A stretch of 64,000 bases of DNA, from positions 9,894 through 73,893 of the forward strand of contig JBCBTJ010000008.1 of assembly GCA_039818665.1 (NCBI GenBank), read 5' to 3'. Of this stretch, positions 8,901-18,405 are shown one piece after another. The notes beneath the pieces were generated by a model. The model saw only the letters and a list, made by a program, of their open reading frames with translations. It was not told the origin of the DNA and made no database searches. Origin of the DNA: JBCBTJ01 sp039818665 (lineage in GTDB: Bacteria; Pseudomonadota; Alphaproteobacteria; Caulobacterales; Hyphomonadaceae). How positions within the stretch are numbered: the first letter of the stretch is position 1; each line of letters begins with the position of its first letter. Both the position numbers and the translations under genes were made by a program.

Positions 8901-9056
8901 GCCGGCGAGACCGAGCGCGATCGGGAAGAGCGAGGTGGGCGTGCGGACGAGCAGGCCGATCAGGGTGCGCTTGGTGTCGATGTCGCCCTCCCCGGCCGGT
9001 CGCTCGCCTAGATGTAGCGACTTGGTCCGGCGGAGACCAATGGTTCGACGCTCGCG

Positions 9057-10235
9057 CTAAATCACGCCGTCGCGACGCAGGGCCTCGATCGCGCCGGCGT
9101 CATAGCCGAGTTCGGCCAACAACTCGTCTGTGTGCGCGCCGAGGGCCGGGCTCGGACCCGCCGACGCCAAGCGGTCGCCGCCGAATTTGGCGGGCGCGGC
9201 CGGCGAGCGGAGGCGGCCCATGGCTGGATGGTGTTGCGTCTCGAGGGCGCCGATCGCTTGGACCTGGGGGTGGGCCGGCAATTCGTCGAGGCCGAGGCAC
9301 GGCGCGCAGGGCACGTCGTGAGCGGCGAGCGCCGAGATGATCTCATCCTTGGTCTTGTCGATGGGACGGGCGGAAACCGCTTCGAACAATTCGCCGGCAT
9401 GTATGCTGCGGGTGATGACGTCTGAGAAGCGGGTGTCGGATTTGAGGTCCGGGCGGTCCAGCACGTCGAAGACAACGGCCCAATGCTCATCGCTCATCGC
9501 GGCGAAGGCGATGTGGCCGTCGCGCACTTTCAGGGTCCGGAAATACTCCGAGAGCGGCGGCATGGAGAGCGCGTCTTCGTCGAGCGCGGTCTCGTCCATC
9601 ATCCCGTCCGGCCAGAGGAAGGCGAGGCCGGCGTCGAGCATGGAGATGTCGATATGCTGCCCCTCGCCGGTGCGTTCGCGCTGATAGAGCGCCGCGCCGG
9701 CGGCTTGGGCGGCGGTGTAGGCGGTGGTCTTGTCGCAGACGAGGGAGCGGAAAAACACGCGGTCGTCGCGCCCGCCCTGCACAGCGGTGAAACCGGCGAA
9801 GGCTTGGACGACATGGTCGTAGGCCGGCGCGCCGGCCATCGGCCCCTCGGTCCCGAACCCGGTGACGGCGATGTAGATGAGACGCGGATTGGCGGCGCGC
9901 AGCGCGTCGCTGCCGAGGCCGAGACGCTCCATCACGCCGGGCCGGTAATTGTGAATAAGGATGTCGGCCTGGAGCGCGAGCGCCCGGGCGGCGGCTTGGC
10001 CGGCTTCGGTCTTCAGGTCGACCGCGAGGGAGCGTTTCCCGCGATTGCAATTGTGGAAGATGGTCGAGATGCCGCCCTTCTGGCTGCCCAGAAGACGCAT
10101 CGGATCGCCGATGCCGGTCGGCTCGACCTTGACCACTTCGGCGCCTTGCTGGGCGAACATCATGGTCGCGAGCGAACAGGTCACCATGGTCGAAAACTCG
10201 ACGATCCGGATCCCGGCATAGGGCGCGTCGGCCAT
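9057..10235 (-). CDS. CaiB/BaiF-family (class III) CoA transferase
   Basis: A 392-residue formyl-CoA-transferase-like enzyme that moves CoA between carboxylic acids in the cytoplasm. The N-terminus reads GIRIVEFSTMVTCSLATMMFAQQGAEVVKVEP, a standard family III CoA transferase opening. Other family blocks are NCNRGKRSLAVDLKTEAGQAAARAL, NYRPGVMERLGLG, LIYIAVTGFG, and GQHIDISMLDAGLAF with the catalytic-region Asp. It follows two acyl-CoA dehydrogenase genes in the same direction (74-base gap), which suggests activation of a carboxylic acid that then enters beta-oxidation. A second, diverged copy lies at 41696. The substrate is unknown. Confidence 0.93.
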   Translation of the reverse strand: MADAPYAGIRIVEFSTMVTCSLATMMFAQQGAEVVKVEPTGIGDPMRLLGSQKGGISTIFHNCNRGKRSLAVDLKTEAGQAAARALALQADILIHNYRPGVMERLGLGSDALRAANPRLIYIAVTGFGTEGPMAGAPAYDHVVQAFAGFTAVQGGRDDRVFFRSLVCDKTTAYTAAQAAGAALYQRERTGEGQHIDISMLDAGLAFLWPDGMMDETALDEDALSMPPLSEYFRTLKVRDGHIAFAAMSDEHWAVVFDVLDRPDLKSDTRFSDVITRSIHAGELFEAVSARPIDKTKDEIISALAAHDVPCAPCLGLDELPAHPQVQAIGALETQHHPAMGRLRSPAAPAKFGGDRLASAGPSPALGAHTDELLAELGYDAGAIEALRRDGVI

Positions 10236-10309
10236 GGCTGTCTCCTGGTCTTACGTCTCCAGCGCGCCGGCGAGGATCCCGTCCTCCGCCTGCGCGGCTC
10301 TTATCTTGG

Positions 10310-11395
10310 TCACGCCCAACCCTGCAGGCGCGCGGCCTCGTCGCGCAATTGTTCGGGGCCGCCGAACAGCTGGCGGTTCGCGCCGATGCGCTTGAACCAA
10401 TAGTGTAGCCCCAGCAGGTCGGTGAACCCCATGCCGCCATGCACTTCGGTGGCGGTGCGCGCGATGAAGGCGCCGATCTCGGCGAGATGGGATTTGGCGA
10501 GGAGGACCATGATTTCCGCCTCCTCCATGTCTTTGTCCTTGGCGTGGGCGGCGTGCCAGACAAGGGCGCGGGCGGGTTCGAGATGGGCGGCCATTTCGGC
10601 GCAGAGGTGCTTCACCGATTGGAAGCTGCCGATGACGCGGTTGAATTGCTTGCGCTCCAGCGCGTAGGCGACGGCTTTGTCGAGCATGGTTTGGGCCGCG
10701 CCGAGCGTGTCGGCGGCGAGCAGGAGGCGGCCGGCGGAGATCATTTTGTCGGCCGCGAGGCCGGGCTCGTTTTCGCCGGCGAGCGCCGTCGCCGCGACTT
10801 TGTCGAAGACGAGTTCCGCATAATCGCGGGTCTTGTCGATGGTCGTCAGGGTGTTGCGCGTGAGACCAGAGGCGCTGGCTTCGGCGATGTGGAGGCGGCC
10901 TTCTGTGTCGCAGACGAGGATGTGCGTCGCTTGGCTCGTGTCGAGGGCGAACAGGCTTTTGCCGGTGAGCTTGCCGTCATCGGATGAGACGCCCGCGCCG
11001 TCGCGCGCGCCGGTGCGCTCTTTAACGGCGACCCCGAAGCGGACTTCCCCAGAGGCGATTTTGGGGAGCCAAACGGCCTGCTGCTCAGCCGCGCCGGCGC
11101 TCGCGATCCCGATCAGGGCGAGCGCGGCCGATAGGTGGTCGCCGGGAGCGACGGCGGCGCCGAGGGCTTCTTGAACCAGGACGGCGTCTAAGAGGCCGAG
11201 CCCCAGGCCGCCATGGTCTTCCGAGGCGAGGATCTGGGTGGCGCCAAGATCTGTCAGGCCTTTGCTGAGAGCGGCGGGGATCGCCGCATCGCCGCCGGCC
11301 GCCTTGCGGACCGTGTCGAGCGGGGCGGCTTCGTCGAGGAACCCCTTCACGGAGTCTTGGAACATGCGTTGGTCGTCAGAGAGCGCGAATTCCAT
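10310..11395 (-). CDS. Acyl-CoA dehydrogenase, short-type subunit
   Basis: A 361-residue acyl-CoA dehydrogenase fold protein. The ATG at 11395 is placed after GAGGACGAGG and gives MEFALSDDQRMFQDSVKGFLDE. Family blocks include LASEDHGGLGLGLLDAVLVQEALG, AADTLGAAQTMLDKAVAYALERKQFNRVIGSFQSVKH and TEVHGGMGFTDLLGLHYWFKR. The central FAD-binding region is short and the catalytic Glu of ordinary ACADs is not obvious. It is 11 bases downstream of another ACAD gene, so the two may form an alpha2-beta2 heterotetramer, as known for ChsE1-ChsE2-type enzymes. That pairing is inferred from the adjacency. Confidence 0.9.
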   Translation of the reverse strand: MEFALSDDQRMFQDSVKGFLDEAAPLDTVRKAAGGDAAIPAALSKGLTDLGATQILASEDHGGLGLGLLDAVLVQEALGAAVAPGDHLSAALALIGIASAGAAEQQAVWLPKIASGEVRFGVAVKERTGARDGAGVSSDDGKLTGKSLFALDTSQATHILVCDTEGRLHIAEASASGLTRNTLTTIDKTRDYAELVFDKVAATALAGENEPGLAADKMISAGRLLLAADTLGAAQTMLDKAVAYALERKQFNRVIGSFQSVKHLCAEMAAHLEPARALVWHAAHAKDKDMEEAEIMVLLAKSHLAEIGAFIARTATEVHGGMGFTDLLGLHYWFKRIGANRQLFGGPEQLRDEAARLQGWA

Positions 11396-11406
11396 GCCTC
11401 GTCCTC

Positions 11407-12600
11407 CTATGCCGCCGCCGGCTTCGGTTCGCGCGGCATGCCGAGGCCCCGTTCCGAGATGATGTTCTTTTGGATCTGCGCCGTGCCGCCGCCGATGATG
11501 AGGCCGAGATCGTACATGTATTTGGCCTGCCACTCGCCGAAGTCGCGGAGGTACGGACTGTCCTCGTACAGAAGGCCGAACTCGCCCATGGCGTCGATGG
11601 CGAGGCGGGCGAGCTCGTGATTGAGCTCGCAGCCCTGAAGCTTAACGATGAGACCGGCGAGGCCGGGGCTTTCTTTCTTAAGGCGACTTGTGGTGATCCG
11701 AAGGCCGTTCGCCTGCATCGCATAAACTCGGGCCTGCAGAGCGACGAGGCGGTCGCGAAAGACCGGATTGTCGATGAGGCGTTGGCCGTCGACGGTTTCG
11801 CGCTGCATCAGTTCAGCGATGCGCAGCAGCCGGGTCTTCGCCGCGTTTGGATCGCCGAGCATGCCGCGCTCATGGGTGAGCGTGGCGTTGGCGACCATCC
11901 AACCCTCGCCTGGCTTGCCGACGATCTGGGTCCGCGGCACGCGGACATCGGTGAAGAACACTTCGTTGAAATTGGCCGCCAGGGTCATGTCGACCAGCGG
12001 GCGGACCTCGATGCCGGGCGAGTCCATGGAGAAGAGCAGATAGGAGATGCCTTCGTGCTTCTTCGCGTCCGGCTCGGTGCGAACGAGGCAGAAGATCATG
12101 TCGGCTTGGCGCGCGGTGGAGGTCCAGATCTTCTGGCCGTTGATGACATAATCGTCGCCGTCGATGTGGGCCTTGGTGGTGAGGCTGGCGAGGTCTGAAC
12201 CCGAGCCTGGCTCGGAATAGCCTTGGCACCAGACGATCTCGCCCTCGAGCGTCGGCTTGATATAGGCTTGCTTCTGCTCTTCCGTCCCAAGCTCGAGCAG
12301 CGTCGGCACCAGCATGGAGATGCCCTGGCCAGCGAGGCCGCCTTGCATGCCGGTGCGGGCGAACTCCTCCGCGATGATGCGCGATTTCAGAATGTCCGGC
12401 GCAGCGCCGTAGCCGCCATATTCGGTGGGGATGGTGCGCGCCGTCAGACCGTTCTCGATCAGGAGTTTTTGCCAGGCGAGCCGCTTCGGATTTTTCATGC
12501 CGCCATCGCCGGGCGTCGGCGCTTTGTCCTTGTTGGCGTCAAGAAAGGCGGCGACCTCCTCGCGGAAGGCTTCGTATTCCGGGCTCAGTGACAGATCCAT
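11407..12600 (-). CDS. Acyl-CoA dehydrogenase, long-type subunit
   Basis: A 397-residue FAD-dependent acyl-CoA dehydrogenase that makes the 2,3-enoyl-CoA. The ATG at 12600 follows GGAGGAGCG and gives MDLSLSPEYEAFREEVAAF; the upstream extension to 12714 is unlikely. Conserved blocks are WCQGYSEPGSGSDLASL (substrate/FAD site), YVINGQKIWTSTARQADM, and LTHERG with a candidate catalytic Glu. The C-terminal IIGGGTAQIQKNIISERGLGMPRE is the usual FAD-contact end. It is the promoter-proximal gene of an ACAD-ACAD-CoA transferase run and is divergent from the sulfatase gene at 12777. Confidence 0.95.
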   Translation of the reverse strand: MDLSLSPEYEAFREEVAAFLDANKDKAPTPGDGGMKNPKRLAWQKLLIENGLTARTIPTEYGGYGAAPDILKSRIIAEEFARTGMQGGLAGQGISMLVPTLLELGTEEQKQAYIKPTLEGEIVWCQGYSEPGSGSDLASLTTKAHIDGDDYVINGQKIWTSTARQADMIFCLVRTEPDAKKHEGISYLLFSMDSPGIEVRPLVDMTLAANFNEVFFTDVRVPRTQIVGKPGEGWMVANATLTHERGMLGDPNAAKTRLLRIAELMQRETVDGQRLIDNPVFRDRLVALQARVYAMQANGLRITTSRLKKESPGLAGLIVKLQGCELNHELARLAIDAMGEFGLLYEDSPYLRDFGEWQAKYMYDLGLIIGGGTAQIQKNIISERGLGMPREPKPAAA

Positions 12601-12776
12601 GGGCCGCTCCTCCTCGCGCAAGCGTCTTGCGCGCTTGTCGGGCCGAAGTGTGAGCCAGCGCCGCCCGCGGCTCAACCCGTTCCCCAGCGGCAAACCAAGC
12701 GGGATTGTTCGCAATCTTGGACTTCCGCGCGAGACACAGGCCGTCTAGCCTTGCGAAAAAGCCTGGGAGGTTGTTC

Positions 12777-14546
12777 GTGGTTCAACGCGTCTGGATCGGC
12801 GTCATCGCGGCGCTTGTGCTGATGGTCGGATCGGCCCGCGCGCAGGAGCGCCCGAACATCGTTTTGATCCTCGCCGACGATGTCGGCTTTTTGGATTTCG
12901 GAACCTATGGCGGCGAGGCGGCGACGCCGAATATCGACGCGTTGGCGGCGCGCGGCGCGCTCTTCACCAACTACCGCACCTCGCCGCTTTGCGCGCCCTC
13001 GCGCGCCATGCTGCTGACCGGGATCGACAATCACCGGACCGGCGTGGCGACCATCCCGGAAGTGCTGCCGCCGGAGCATCGCGGCCAGCCGGGATATTCG
13101 CTGCATCTCGAACCGGGCGTCGCGACCGTCGCGGCGCAGCTGCGCGAGGCGGGCTACCAGACCTACATGACCGGCAAATGGCATTTGGGGCACGGGGACG
13201 GCCATCTGCCCGTCGACCAGGGCTTCGACCGGTCTTTCATCCTCGACGCCTCAGGCGCGGACAATTGGGAGGACAAGACCTACATCCCCTACTATCGCCA
13301 GGCCGATTGGTTCGAAGACGGCGAGCGCGCCAGCTTGCCGGAGGATTTCTACTCGTCGGAATTCCTCGTCGATCGGATGATCGACTATATCGATGCGGGC
13401 GAGGACGACGCGCCCTTCTTCGCCCATGTCGCGTTCCAGGCCGTGCACATCCCGGTGCAGGCGCCGCGCGAGTTCACGGCGAAGTATGAGGGCGTCTACG
13501 ATGTCGGCTGGCACGCGATCCGGCAGGCGCGCTGGGAGACGGCCCAGGCGCGCGGCTTCATCCCCGAGGGCGCGCCTTTGGCGGACATGCCGGACTCGTT
13601 CCGCGACTGGAGCGATCTCACCGAGGAAGACCGCGCCTGGTTCTCCAAAGCCATGGCGGTCCATGCCGGCATGCTTGAGGCGATGGACCACCATATCGGC
13701 CGCCTGGTCGCCCATATCGAAGCGCGCGGCGAGCTTGAGAACACGCTTTTTATCGTGACCTCGGACAATGGCCCGGAGCCTTCATGGCCGGTGGGCGATC
13801 CGAACGCCGGCGGCTTCGCCGCCTGGGGGATGCAGAACTGGCTGGAGCGCAACGGCTACAATAGAGATCTCGAAACGCTAGGCGAGAAAGGAAGCTATGT
13901 CTTCATCGGCCCGGAATGGGCCATGGCGACGGCCGCGCCGGGAGATCTCTTTAAATTCTACGCGACCGAAGGCGGCACGCGGGTGCCCATGGTCATCGCC
14001 GGGCCGGGGATCGCACGCACGGGCCAAATCGACGCGCTGAGCTTCGTCACCGACATCGCGCCGACCTTGCTGGACATGGCCGGCGTGGAGCCGACGCTCG
14101 GCGAGGTCGAGATCACCGGCCGCAGCCTTGCGCCCGTGCTCGCAGCCCAAGCGCGCGAGACTTATCCGTTCGACGCGCCGGTCGGCATGGAGGTCTCCGG
14201 CAACGCCGCGCTTTACAAGGGCGATTATAAGATCACACGCAGCATCCCGCCGCGCGGCGACAATGAATGGCGCTTATACAATATCGCGCGCGACCCCGGC
14301 GAAACGCAGGACTTGTCCGCCGCAGAGCCCGAAAAGTTCGGCGAGTTGCTCGCCGACTATGACGCCTACGCCCAAGAGATGGGCGTGCTGCCCATGCCGG
14401 AAGGGTATGAGTCGACCCGGCAGATCATATCGAACATGATGGCGCGCCAGCTCGGGTTTTATTGGTGGATTTTGGCCATCATCGGCGTGGTGTTCGCCGG
14501 CCTGCTCTATGTCTTGGTCCGGCTCGGAATGAGGCTCTTCAGATGA
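12777..14546 (+). CDS. Secreted, C-terminally anchored sulfatase (Cys-type)
   Basis: A type I sulfatase of 589 residues. The GTG at 12777 has GGGAGG six bases upstream and yields a signal peptide ending SARA-Q near residue 23. Family signatures are RPNIVLILADDVGFLDFGTYGG (metal-binding Asp pair), CAPSRAMLLTG with Cys72 as the formylglycine precursor (C-x-P-x-R), and MTGKWHLGHG with the Lys and His of the active site. FIVTSDNG supplies the later metal-binding Asp-Asn. A C-terminal transmembrane helix (YWWILAIIGVVFAGLLYVLV) should hold it in the inner membrane facing the periplasm. It overlaps the next gene as ATGA. Confidence 0.94.
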   Translation: MVQRVWIGVIAALVLMVGSARAQERPNIVLILADDVGFLDFGTYGGEAATPNIDALAARGALFTNYRTSPLCAPSRAMLLTGIDNHRTGVATIPEVLPPEHRGQPGYSLHLEPGVATVAAQLREAGYQTYMTGKWHLGHGDGHLPVDQGFDRSFILDASGADNWEDKTYIPYYRQADWFEDGERASLPEDFYSSEFLVDRMIDYIDAGEDDAPFFAHVAFQAVHIPVQAPREFTAKYEGVYDVGWHAIRQARWETAQARGFIPEGAPLADMPDSFRDWSDLTEEDRAWFSKAMAVHAGMLEAMDHHIGRLVAHIEARGELENTLFIVTSDNGPEPSWPVGDPNAGGFAAWGMQNWLERNGYNRDLETLGEKGSYVFIGPEWAMATAAPGDLFKFYATEGGTRVPMVIAGPGIARTGQIDALSFVTDIAPTLLDMAGVEPTLGEVEITGRSLAPVLAAQARETYPFDAPVGMEVSGNAALYKGDYKITRSIPPRGDNEWRLYNIARDPGETQDLSAAEPEKFGELLADYDAYAQEMGVLPMPEGYESTRQIISNMMARQLGFYWWILAIIGVVFAGLLYVLVRLGMRLFR

Positions 14547-15628
14547 GCGGGCACCGCCCTGTCCTATACGGGCTGAAGCTTTCCTACTTCACGGGGAAGC
14601 TCGAGGGGTATCTCCGCGCCAAAGGGATCGTGCACGACTATGTCGAGCTGACCACGGCGGAGTTCCGGCGCTGCGCGAAAGCGACGGGGGTCGCGCAGAT
14701 GCCGCAGCTCGAAATGCCGGACGGGCGCTGGCTTACCGACACGACGCCGATCATCGCGCATTTCGAAGCCGCCGGAGAGGGCCCGCGCCTGAGCCCTGCC
14801 CAGCCCGCCGCCGCCTTTATCTCGCTGTTCCTCGAGGACCTGTTCGACGAATGGCTGTGGCGGCCGGCGCTGTATTATCGCTGGGCTTTTAAAGACGATG
14901 CGCGGCTGATGAGCGCCCGCATCGCGCAGACCATGCTGCGCGACATGAAGGCGCCCTATTTCGCCAAGCGCCGCTTTATCCTTGGACGCCAGAAGCGCGT
15001 CTATCTCAACGAAGACGGTGTCACCGACACAACGAAGGATCAGATCGAGGCGCTATATCTGGACACGCTGGACGCGCTTGAGCCGGTTTTTGCCGCGCGG
15101 CCGTTTTTGTTCGGCGAGCGGCCCTGCGAGGCGGATTTCGGGCTGTTCGGCCCGATGTTCCGGCATTTCTCGATCGACCCGACACCGGCGGCGATCATGC
15201 GCGATCGCGCGCCCAATGTCGCGGCGTGGACCGCGCGGCTTTGGGCGACGACGCCAGAAACCTTAGCCGGCGCGCCGGAGATTGACGCAACGCCGGACGA
15301 CCTTTCGCCCTATCTCAAAACCGCGGGCGACGATTATCTCATTTATTTAGCGGCCAATGCGGAAGCCGTGGCCTCCGAAAAGGCGGACGCCGAGTATGCG
15401 ATCCGCGGGGTCGACTGGCGGGTGCCGGCCTCGCCTTATCGCGCGGCGTGCCTCGGCGCGTTGCAGACGAAGTTCCAATCGCTGAGCGCCGAGGACCAGG
15501 CGGCCGCGCGCGCGGCGATGGGGGAGCAGACGGATATTCTCTCCGCGGAGCCCGTCGCGATCGAACGATCGCTCGGCCCCTCGCTTCGGCCGACCGACCG
15601 GCTTTGGCAGCGCGAGGCCGGCGCATGA
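14543..15628 (+). CDS. Long GST-fold protein (first copy)
   Basis: A 361-residue glutathione S-transferase family protein; the usual length is 200-230. Residues about 7-80 form the thioredoxin-like domain (LYGLKLSYFTGKLEGYLRAKGI, QMPQLEMPDGRWLTDTTPIIAHFE, with the cis-Pro and T-P-I-I segments). A helical domain follows, with RPFLFGERPCEADFGLFGPMFRHF as the typical GST-C core. An extra C-terminal region of about 90 residues (from YLAANAEAVASEKADAEYAI) is shared with the next gene. It starts inside the sulfatase stop codon, so it is translationally coupled to it. The glutathione-dependent reaction and substrate are not known. Confidence 0.88.
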   Translation: MSGHRPVLYGLKLSYFTGKLEGYLRAKGIVHDYVELTTAEFRRCAKATGVAQMPQLEMPDGRWLTDTTPIIAHFEAAGEGPRLSPAQPAAAFISLFLEDLFDEWLWRPALYYRWAFKDDARLMSARIAQTMLRDMKAPYFAKRRFILGRQKRVYLNEDGVTDTTKDQIEALYLDTLDALEPVFAARPFLFGERPCEADFGLFGPMFRHFSIDPTPAAIMRDRAPNVAAWTARLWATTPETLAGAPEIDATPDDLSPYLKTAGDDYLIYLAANAEAVASEKADAEYAIRGVDWRVPASPYRAACLGALQTKFQSLSAEDQAAARAAMGEQTDILSAEPVAIERSLGPSLRPTDRLWQREAGA

Positions 15629-15661
15629 TGGTTTCAAGCAGACACTGAAGGATCGCTCACC

Positions 15662-16693
15662 ATGACGACGGATCGGATCGAGTTCATTGGGGCGCCCGGC
15701 TCGCCTTACACCCGCAAAATGCTGGCGACGCTGCGCTATCGGCGCATCCCGCACAATATGCTGTGGGGCGGGCACACCAATCCGCCGAAGGGCTATCCCG
15801 AGCCTAAAGTGAAGCTGCTGCCCACCTTCTACTTTCCGAACGCCGACGGCGCGCTTGAGGCGGTGGTGGACTCCACGCCAATCACGCGGCGGCTGGAGGC
15901 CGAGCATGACGGGCGCTCGGTCATTCCGAGCGATCCGGAACTCGCCTTCTACAATGATCTGATCGAGGACTACGCCGACGAGTGGCTCACCAAAGCCATG
16001 TTCCACTATCGCTGGTATCACGAGCCCGACCGCAAGAACGCCGGCCCGATCTTGATGTATTGGTCGGTGAACACCGCGCCGCCTGCCGAAGCGCAGAAGA
16101 TGATCGACTATTTCACCAAGCGGCAATTCGATCGGCTTTACGTGGTGGGATCGAACGATGTCACGGCCGAGACGATCGAGGACAGCTATAAGCGTTTCCT
16201 CGATCTCTTCGACGCGCTGCTTCAGGTGAAGGGCTTCACGCTGGGCGCGCGGCCGTCCTCGGCGGATTTCGCAATTTACGGCCAGCTGACGCAGCTCGGC
16301 TGGATCGAGCCGACCTCGGCCAAGATCATGTCTGAGCGCACGCCGCGGGTGCGGGCTTGGCTGGATCTGATCGACGATCTCTCCGGCCTGGAGCCCGCCG
16401 AAGAGGACTGGTTCACGCCCGACGAAGCGCGGGAGGCTTTGGGTCCGCTGCTCGCCGAGATTGGCCGCGTCTACGCGCCCTTCCTGCTGGCGAACGCTGA
16501 AGCGGCGGGGGCCGGACAAGACAATTGGGAGGCGGAGATCGACGGGCGCGCTTGGACGCAGCCGACCTTCCCCTATCAGGTCAAATGCCTCGCGGCGCTG
16601 CGCGACGCGCATGCGGGACTGCCGGGCAATCTCAAGCCGCCGGTCAATGAGGCGCTTCACGCGGCTGGATTGGACGCGTTAGTGTCGGGCTAA
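15662..16693 (+). CDS. Long GST-fold protein (second copy)
   Basis: A 343-residue GST-family protein with the same long architecture as the preceding one. The thioredoxin-like domain has IEFIGAPGSPYTRKMLATLRYRRIPHNM, where S-P-Y-T is the likely glutathione-contacting N-terminal motif, then LPTFYFP and DSTPITRRLE. The GST-C domain includes GFTLGARPSSADFAIYGQLTQLG. The C-terminal extension (YAPFLLANAEAAGAGQDNWEAEI to YQVKCLAALRDAH) aligns by eye with YLAANAEAVASEK...YRAACLGALQTKF in the first copy. It lies 33 bases after that gene and 20 before the second sulfatase, in one probable operon. The copies are clearly diverged, so this is an old duplication. Confidence 0.88.
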   Translation: MTTDRIEFIGAPGSPYTRKMLATLRYRRIPHNMLWGGHTNPPKGYPEPKVKLLPTFYFPNADGALEAVVDSTPITRRLEAEHDGRSVIPSDPELAFYNDLIEDYADEWLTKAMFHYRWYHEPDRKNAGPILMYWSVNTAPPAEAQKMIDYFTKRQFDRLYVVGSNDVTAETIEDSYKRFLDLFDALLQVKGFTLGARPSSADFAIYGQLTQLGWIEPTSAKIMSERTPRVRAWLDLIDDLSGLEPAEEDWFTPDEAREALGPLLAEIGRVYAPFLLANAEAAGAGQDNWEAEIDGRAWTQPTFPYQVKCLAALRDAHAGLPGNLKPPVNEALHAAGLDALVSG

Positions 16694-16713
16694 ACACCAA
16701 GAAGGGGGGACAG

Positions 16714-18399
16714 ATGATCAAACGCATCCTGATCGGCGTGGCGGTTGTCGCGATCATCGCGGCGGGCCTGGCTTGGCTGAACCGCAAAGCGCTGATCTTC
16801 TACATGGTCTCAAACGCCGGGCTGCTTGAAGTCGGCGAGCATCAGACCGTGGAGTGGGATCAGGGTCCTGCGGCGCCCGCGGGCGATCGCGCTGATGGGC
16901 CGCCGAACATCGTGTTCATTCTCGCCGACGATCTCGGCATCAACGACATCTCGACCTTTGGCGGCGGCGTCGCGGGCGGCCGGGCGCCGACCCCGAACAT
17001 CGACAGGCTGGCGGCGGACGGCGCGGTCTTCACCAACGCCTATTCCGGCACAGGCACCTGCGCGCCGTCGCGCGCCATGCTTATGACAGGCCGCTACCCG
17101 ACGCGCACGGGTTTCGAGTTCACGCCGACGCCCGGCGGCATGGGCCGGATCATCTCTATGATTGCGGAAGATCTCACCGACCGCGCGGACCTGCCGCCGG
17201 TGAAGTGGAACCGCGAGGCTGAGGCGACGCGCCCCGACTATGCGGATATGGGCTTGCCCGCGGAAGAGGTGACGGTGGCGGAAGTTCTGAAGGAGGTCGG
17301 CTACCACACGGTTCATATCGGCAAGTGGCATCTTGGCCGGTCGCTGCCTTTCCGCGCCGTCTCGCAAGGCTTCGACGAAAGCCTCTTAATGTCGAGCGGG
17401 CTGTTCTTGCCCGAAGACGATCCGAACGTGGTCAACGCCAAGCTGCCCTTCGACCCGATCGACAAATTCCTCTGGGCGCGCATGCAGTACGCGGCCGATT
17501 ACGACCGCGCCGGCGAAAACACCGTTGAGGAGAGTTTCGAGCCCGGCGGCTATCTCACCGACTATTGGACGGACGAATCCCTCAAAGTGATCGAGGCGAA
17601 TAAGCACCGGCCCTTCTTCCTCTATCTCGCCCATTGGGGCGTCCACACGCCGCTGCAGGCGACGAAGGAAGACTATGAAGCGGTCGGCGACATCGAGCCG
17701 CATCGCGAGCGGGTCTATGCGGCGATGCTGCGGTCGTTGGACCGGTCTGTTGGGCGCATCATGGACAAGCTCGAAGAGGAAGGCCTCGCCGATAATACGA
17801 TCGTTGTCTTCTCTTCCGACAATGGCGGCGCCGGCTATATCGGCTTGCCGGAGGTGAACGCGCCTTATCGGGGCTGGAAGATCACCCTGTTCGAGGGCGG
17901 CATCCGCGTGCCCATGTTCGTGAAATGGCCGGACCGGATCGCGCCCGGCACAGTTGTCGACACACCGGTGGCCCATATCGACGTGATGCCGACGCTGGCC
18001 GCCGCCGCCGGCGCGCCGCTGCCTCGAGGCGTCGCCATAGACGGCCGGAACATGCTGTCCGCCGCCACGGGCGAAGGCGCCATCACGCGGCCGGACGATG
18101 CGATCTACTGGTCGAGCGGGTTCTACAAAGTGGTGCGCGCGGGCGATTGGAAGCTCCAGGTCAATGAGCGCCAGGAGAAGACCTGGCTGTTCAACCTCGC
18201 CCAGGACCCGACGGAGCAGCGCAATCTGGCCGACAGCCAACCAGTCAAACGCGCCGAGCTTGAAGCCCTGATCGAAGCGCATTGGGCCGGCGCCCGCCCT
18301 CCACTCTACGCCCACACAGTGGAAAGCCCGATCCGCATCGATAAAACGAACGCCGACCCCGGCGCGCCGGGCGACGAATATGTGCTCTGGCCGAATTAG
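16714..18399 (+). CDS. Membrane-anchored sulfatase (Cys-type)
   Basis: A 561-residue sulfatase with an N-terminal transmembrane anchor (ILIGVAVVAIIAAGLAWL, residues 5-22) and a periplasmic catalytic domain. Signatures are PPNIVFILADDLGINDIS (metal-binding Asp pair), CAPSRAMLMTGRYPTRTG with Cys116 as the formylglycine site, and IGKWHLGRS. Later come LAHWGVHTPLQA, VFSSDNGGAG and KITLFEGGIRVP. The C-terminal WKLQVNERQEKTWLFNLAQDPTEQRNLAD is typical. An AAGGGGGG ribosome-binding site precedes the ATG. It is the last gene of the sulfatase-GST-GST-sulfatase run and converges with the FGE gene, with only six bases between them. Confidence 0.95.
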   Translation: MIKRILIGVAVVAIIAAGLAWLNRKALIFYMVSNAGLLEVGEHQTVEWDQGPAAPAGDRADGPPNIVFILADDLGINDISTFGGGVAGGRAPTPNIDRLAADGAVFTNAYSGTGTCAPSRAMLMTGRYPTRTGFEFTPTPGGMGRIISMIAEDLTDRADLPPVKWNREAEATRPDYADMGLPAEEVTVAEVLKEVGYHTVHIGKWHLGRSLPFRAVSQGFDESLLMSSGLFLPEDDPNVVNAKLPFDPIDKFLWARMQYAADYDRAGENTVEESFEPGGYLTDYWTDESLKVIEANKHRPFFLYLAHWGVHTPLQATKEDYEAVGDIEPHRERVYAAMLRSLDRSVGRIMDKLEEEGLADNTIVVFSSDNGGAGYIGLPEVNAPYRGWKITLFEGGIRVPMFVKWPDRIAPGTVVDTPVAHIDVMPTLAAAAGAPLPRGVAIDGRNMLSAATGEGAITRPDDAIYWSSGFYKVVRAGDWKLQVNERQEKTWLFNLAQDPTEQRNLADSQPVKRAELEALIEAHWAGARPPLYAHTVESPIRIDKTNADPGAPGDEYVLWPN

Positions 18400-18405
18400 G
18401 CTGGT

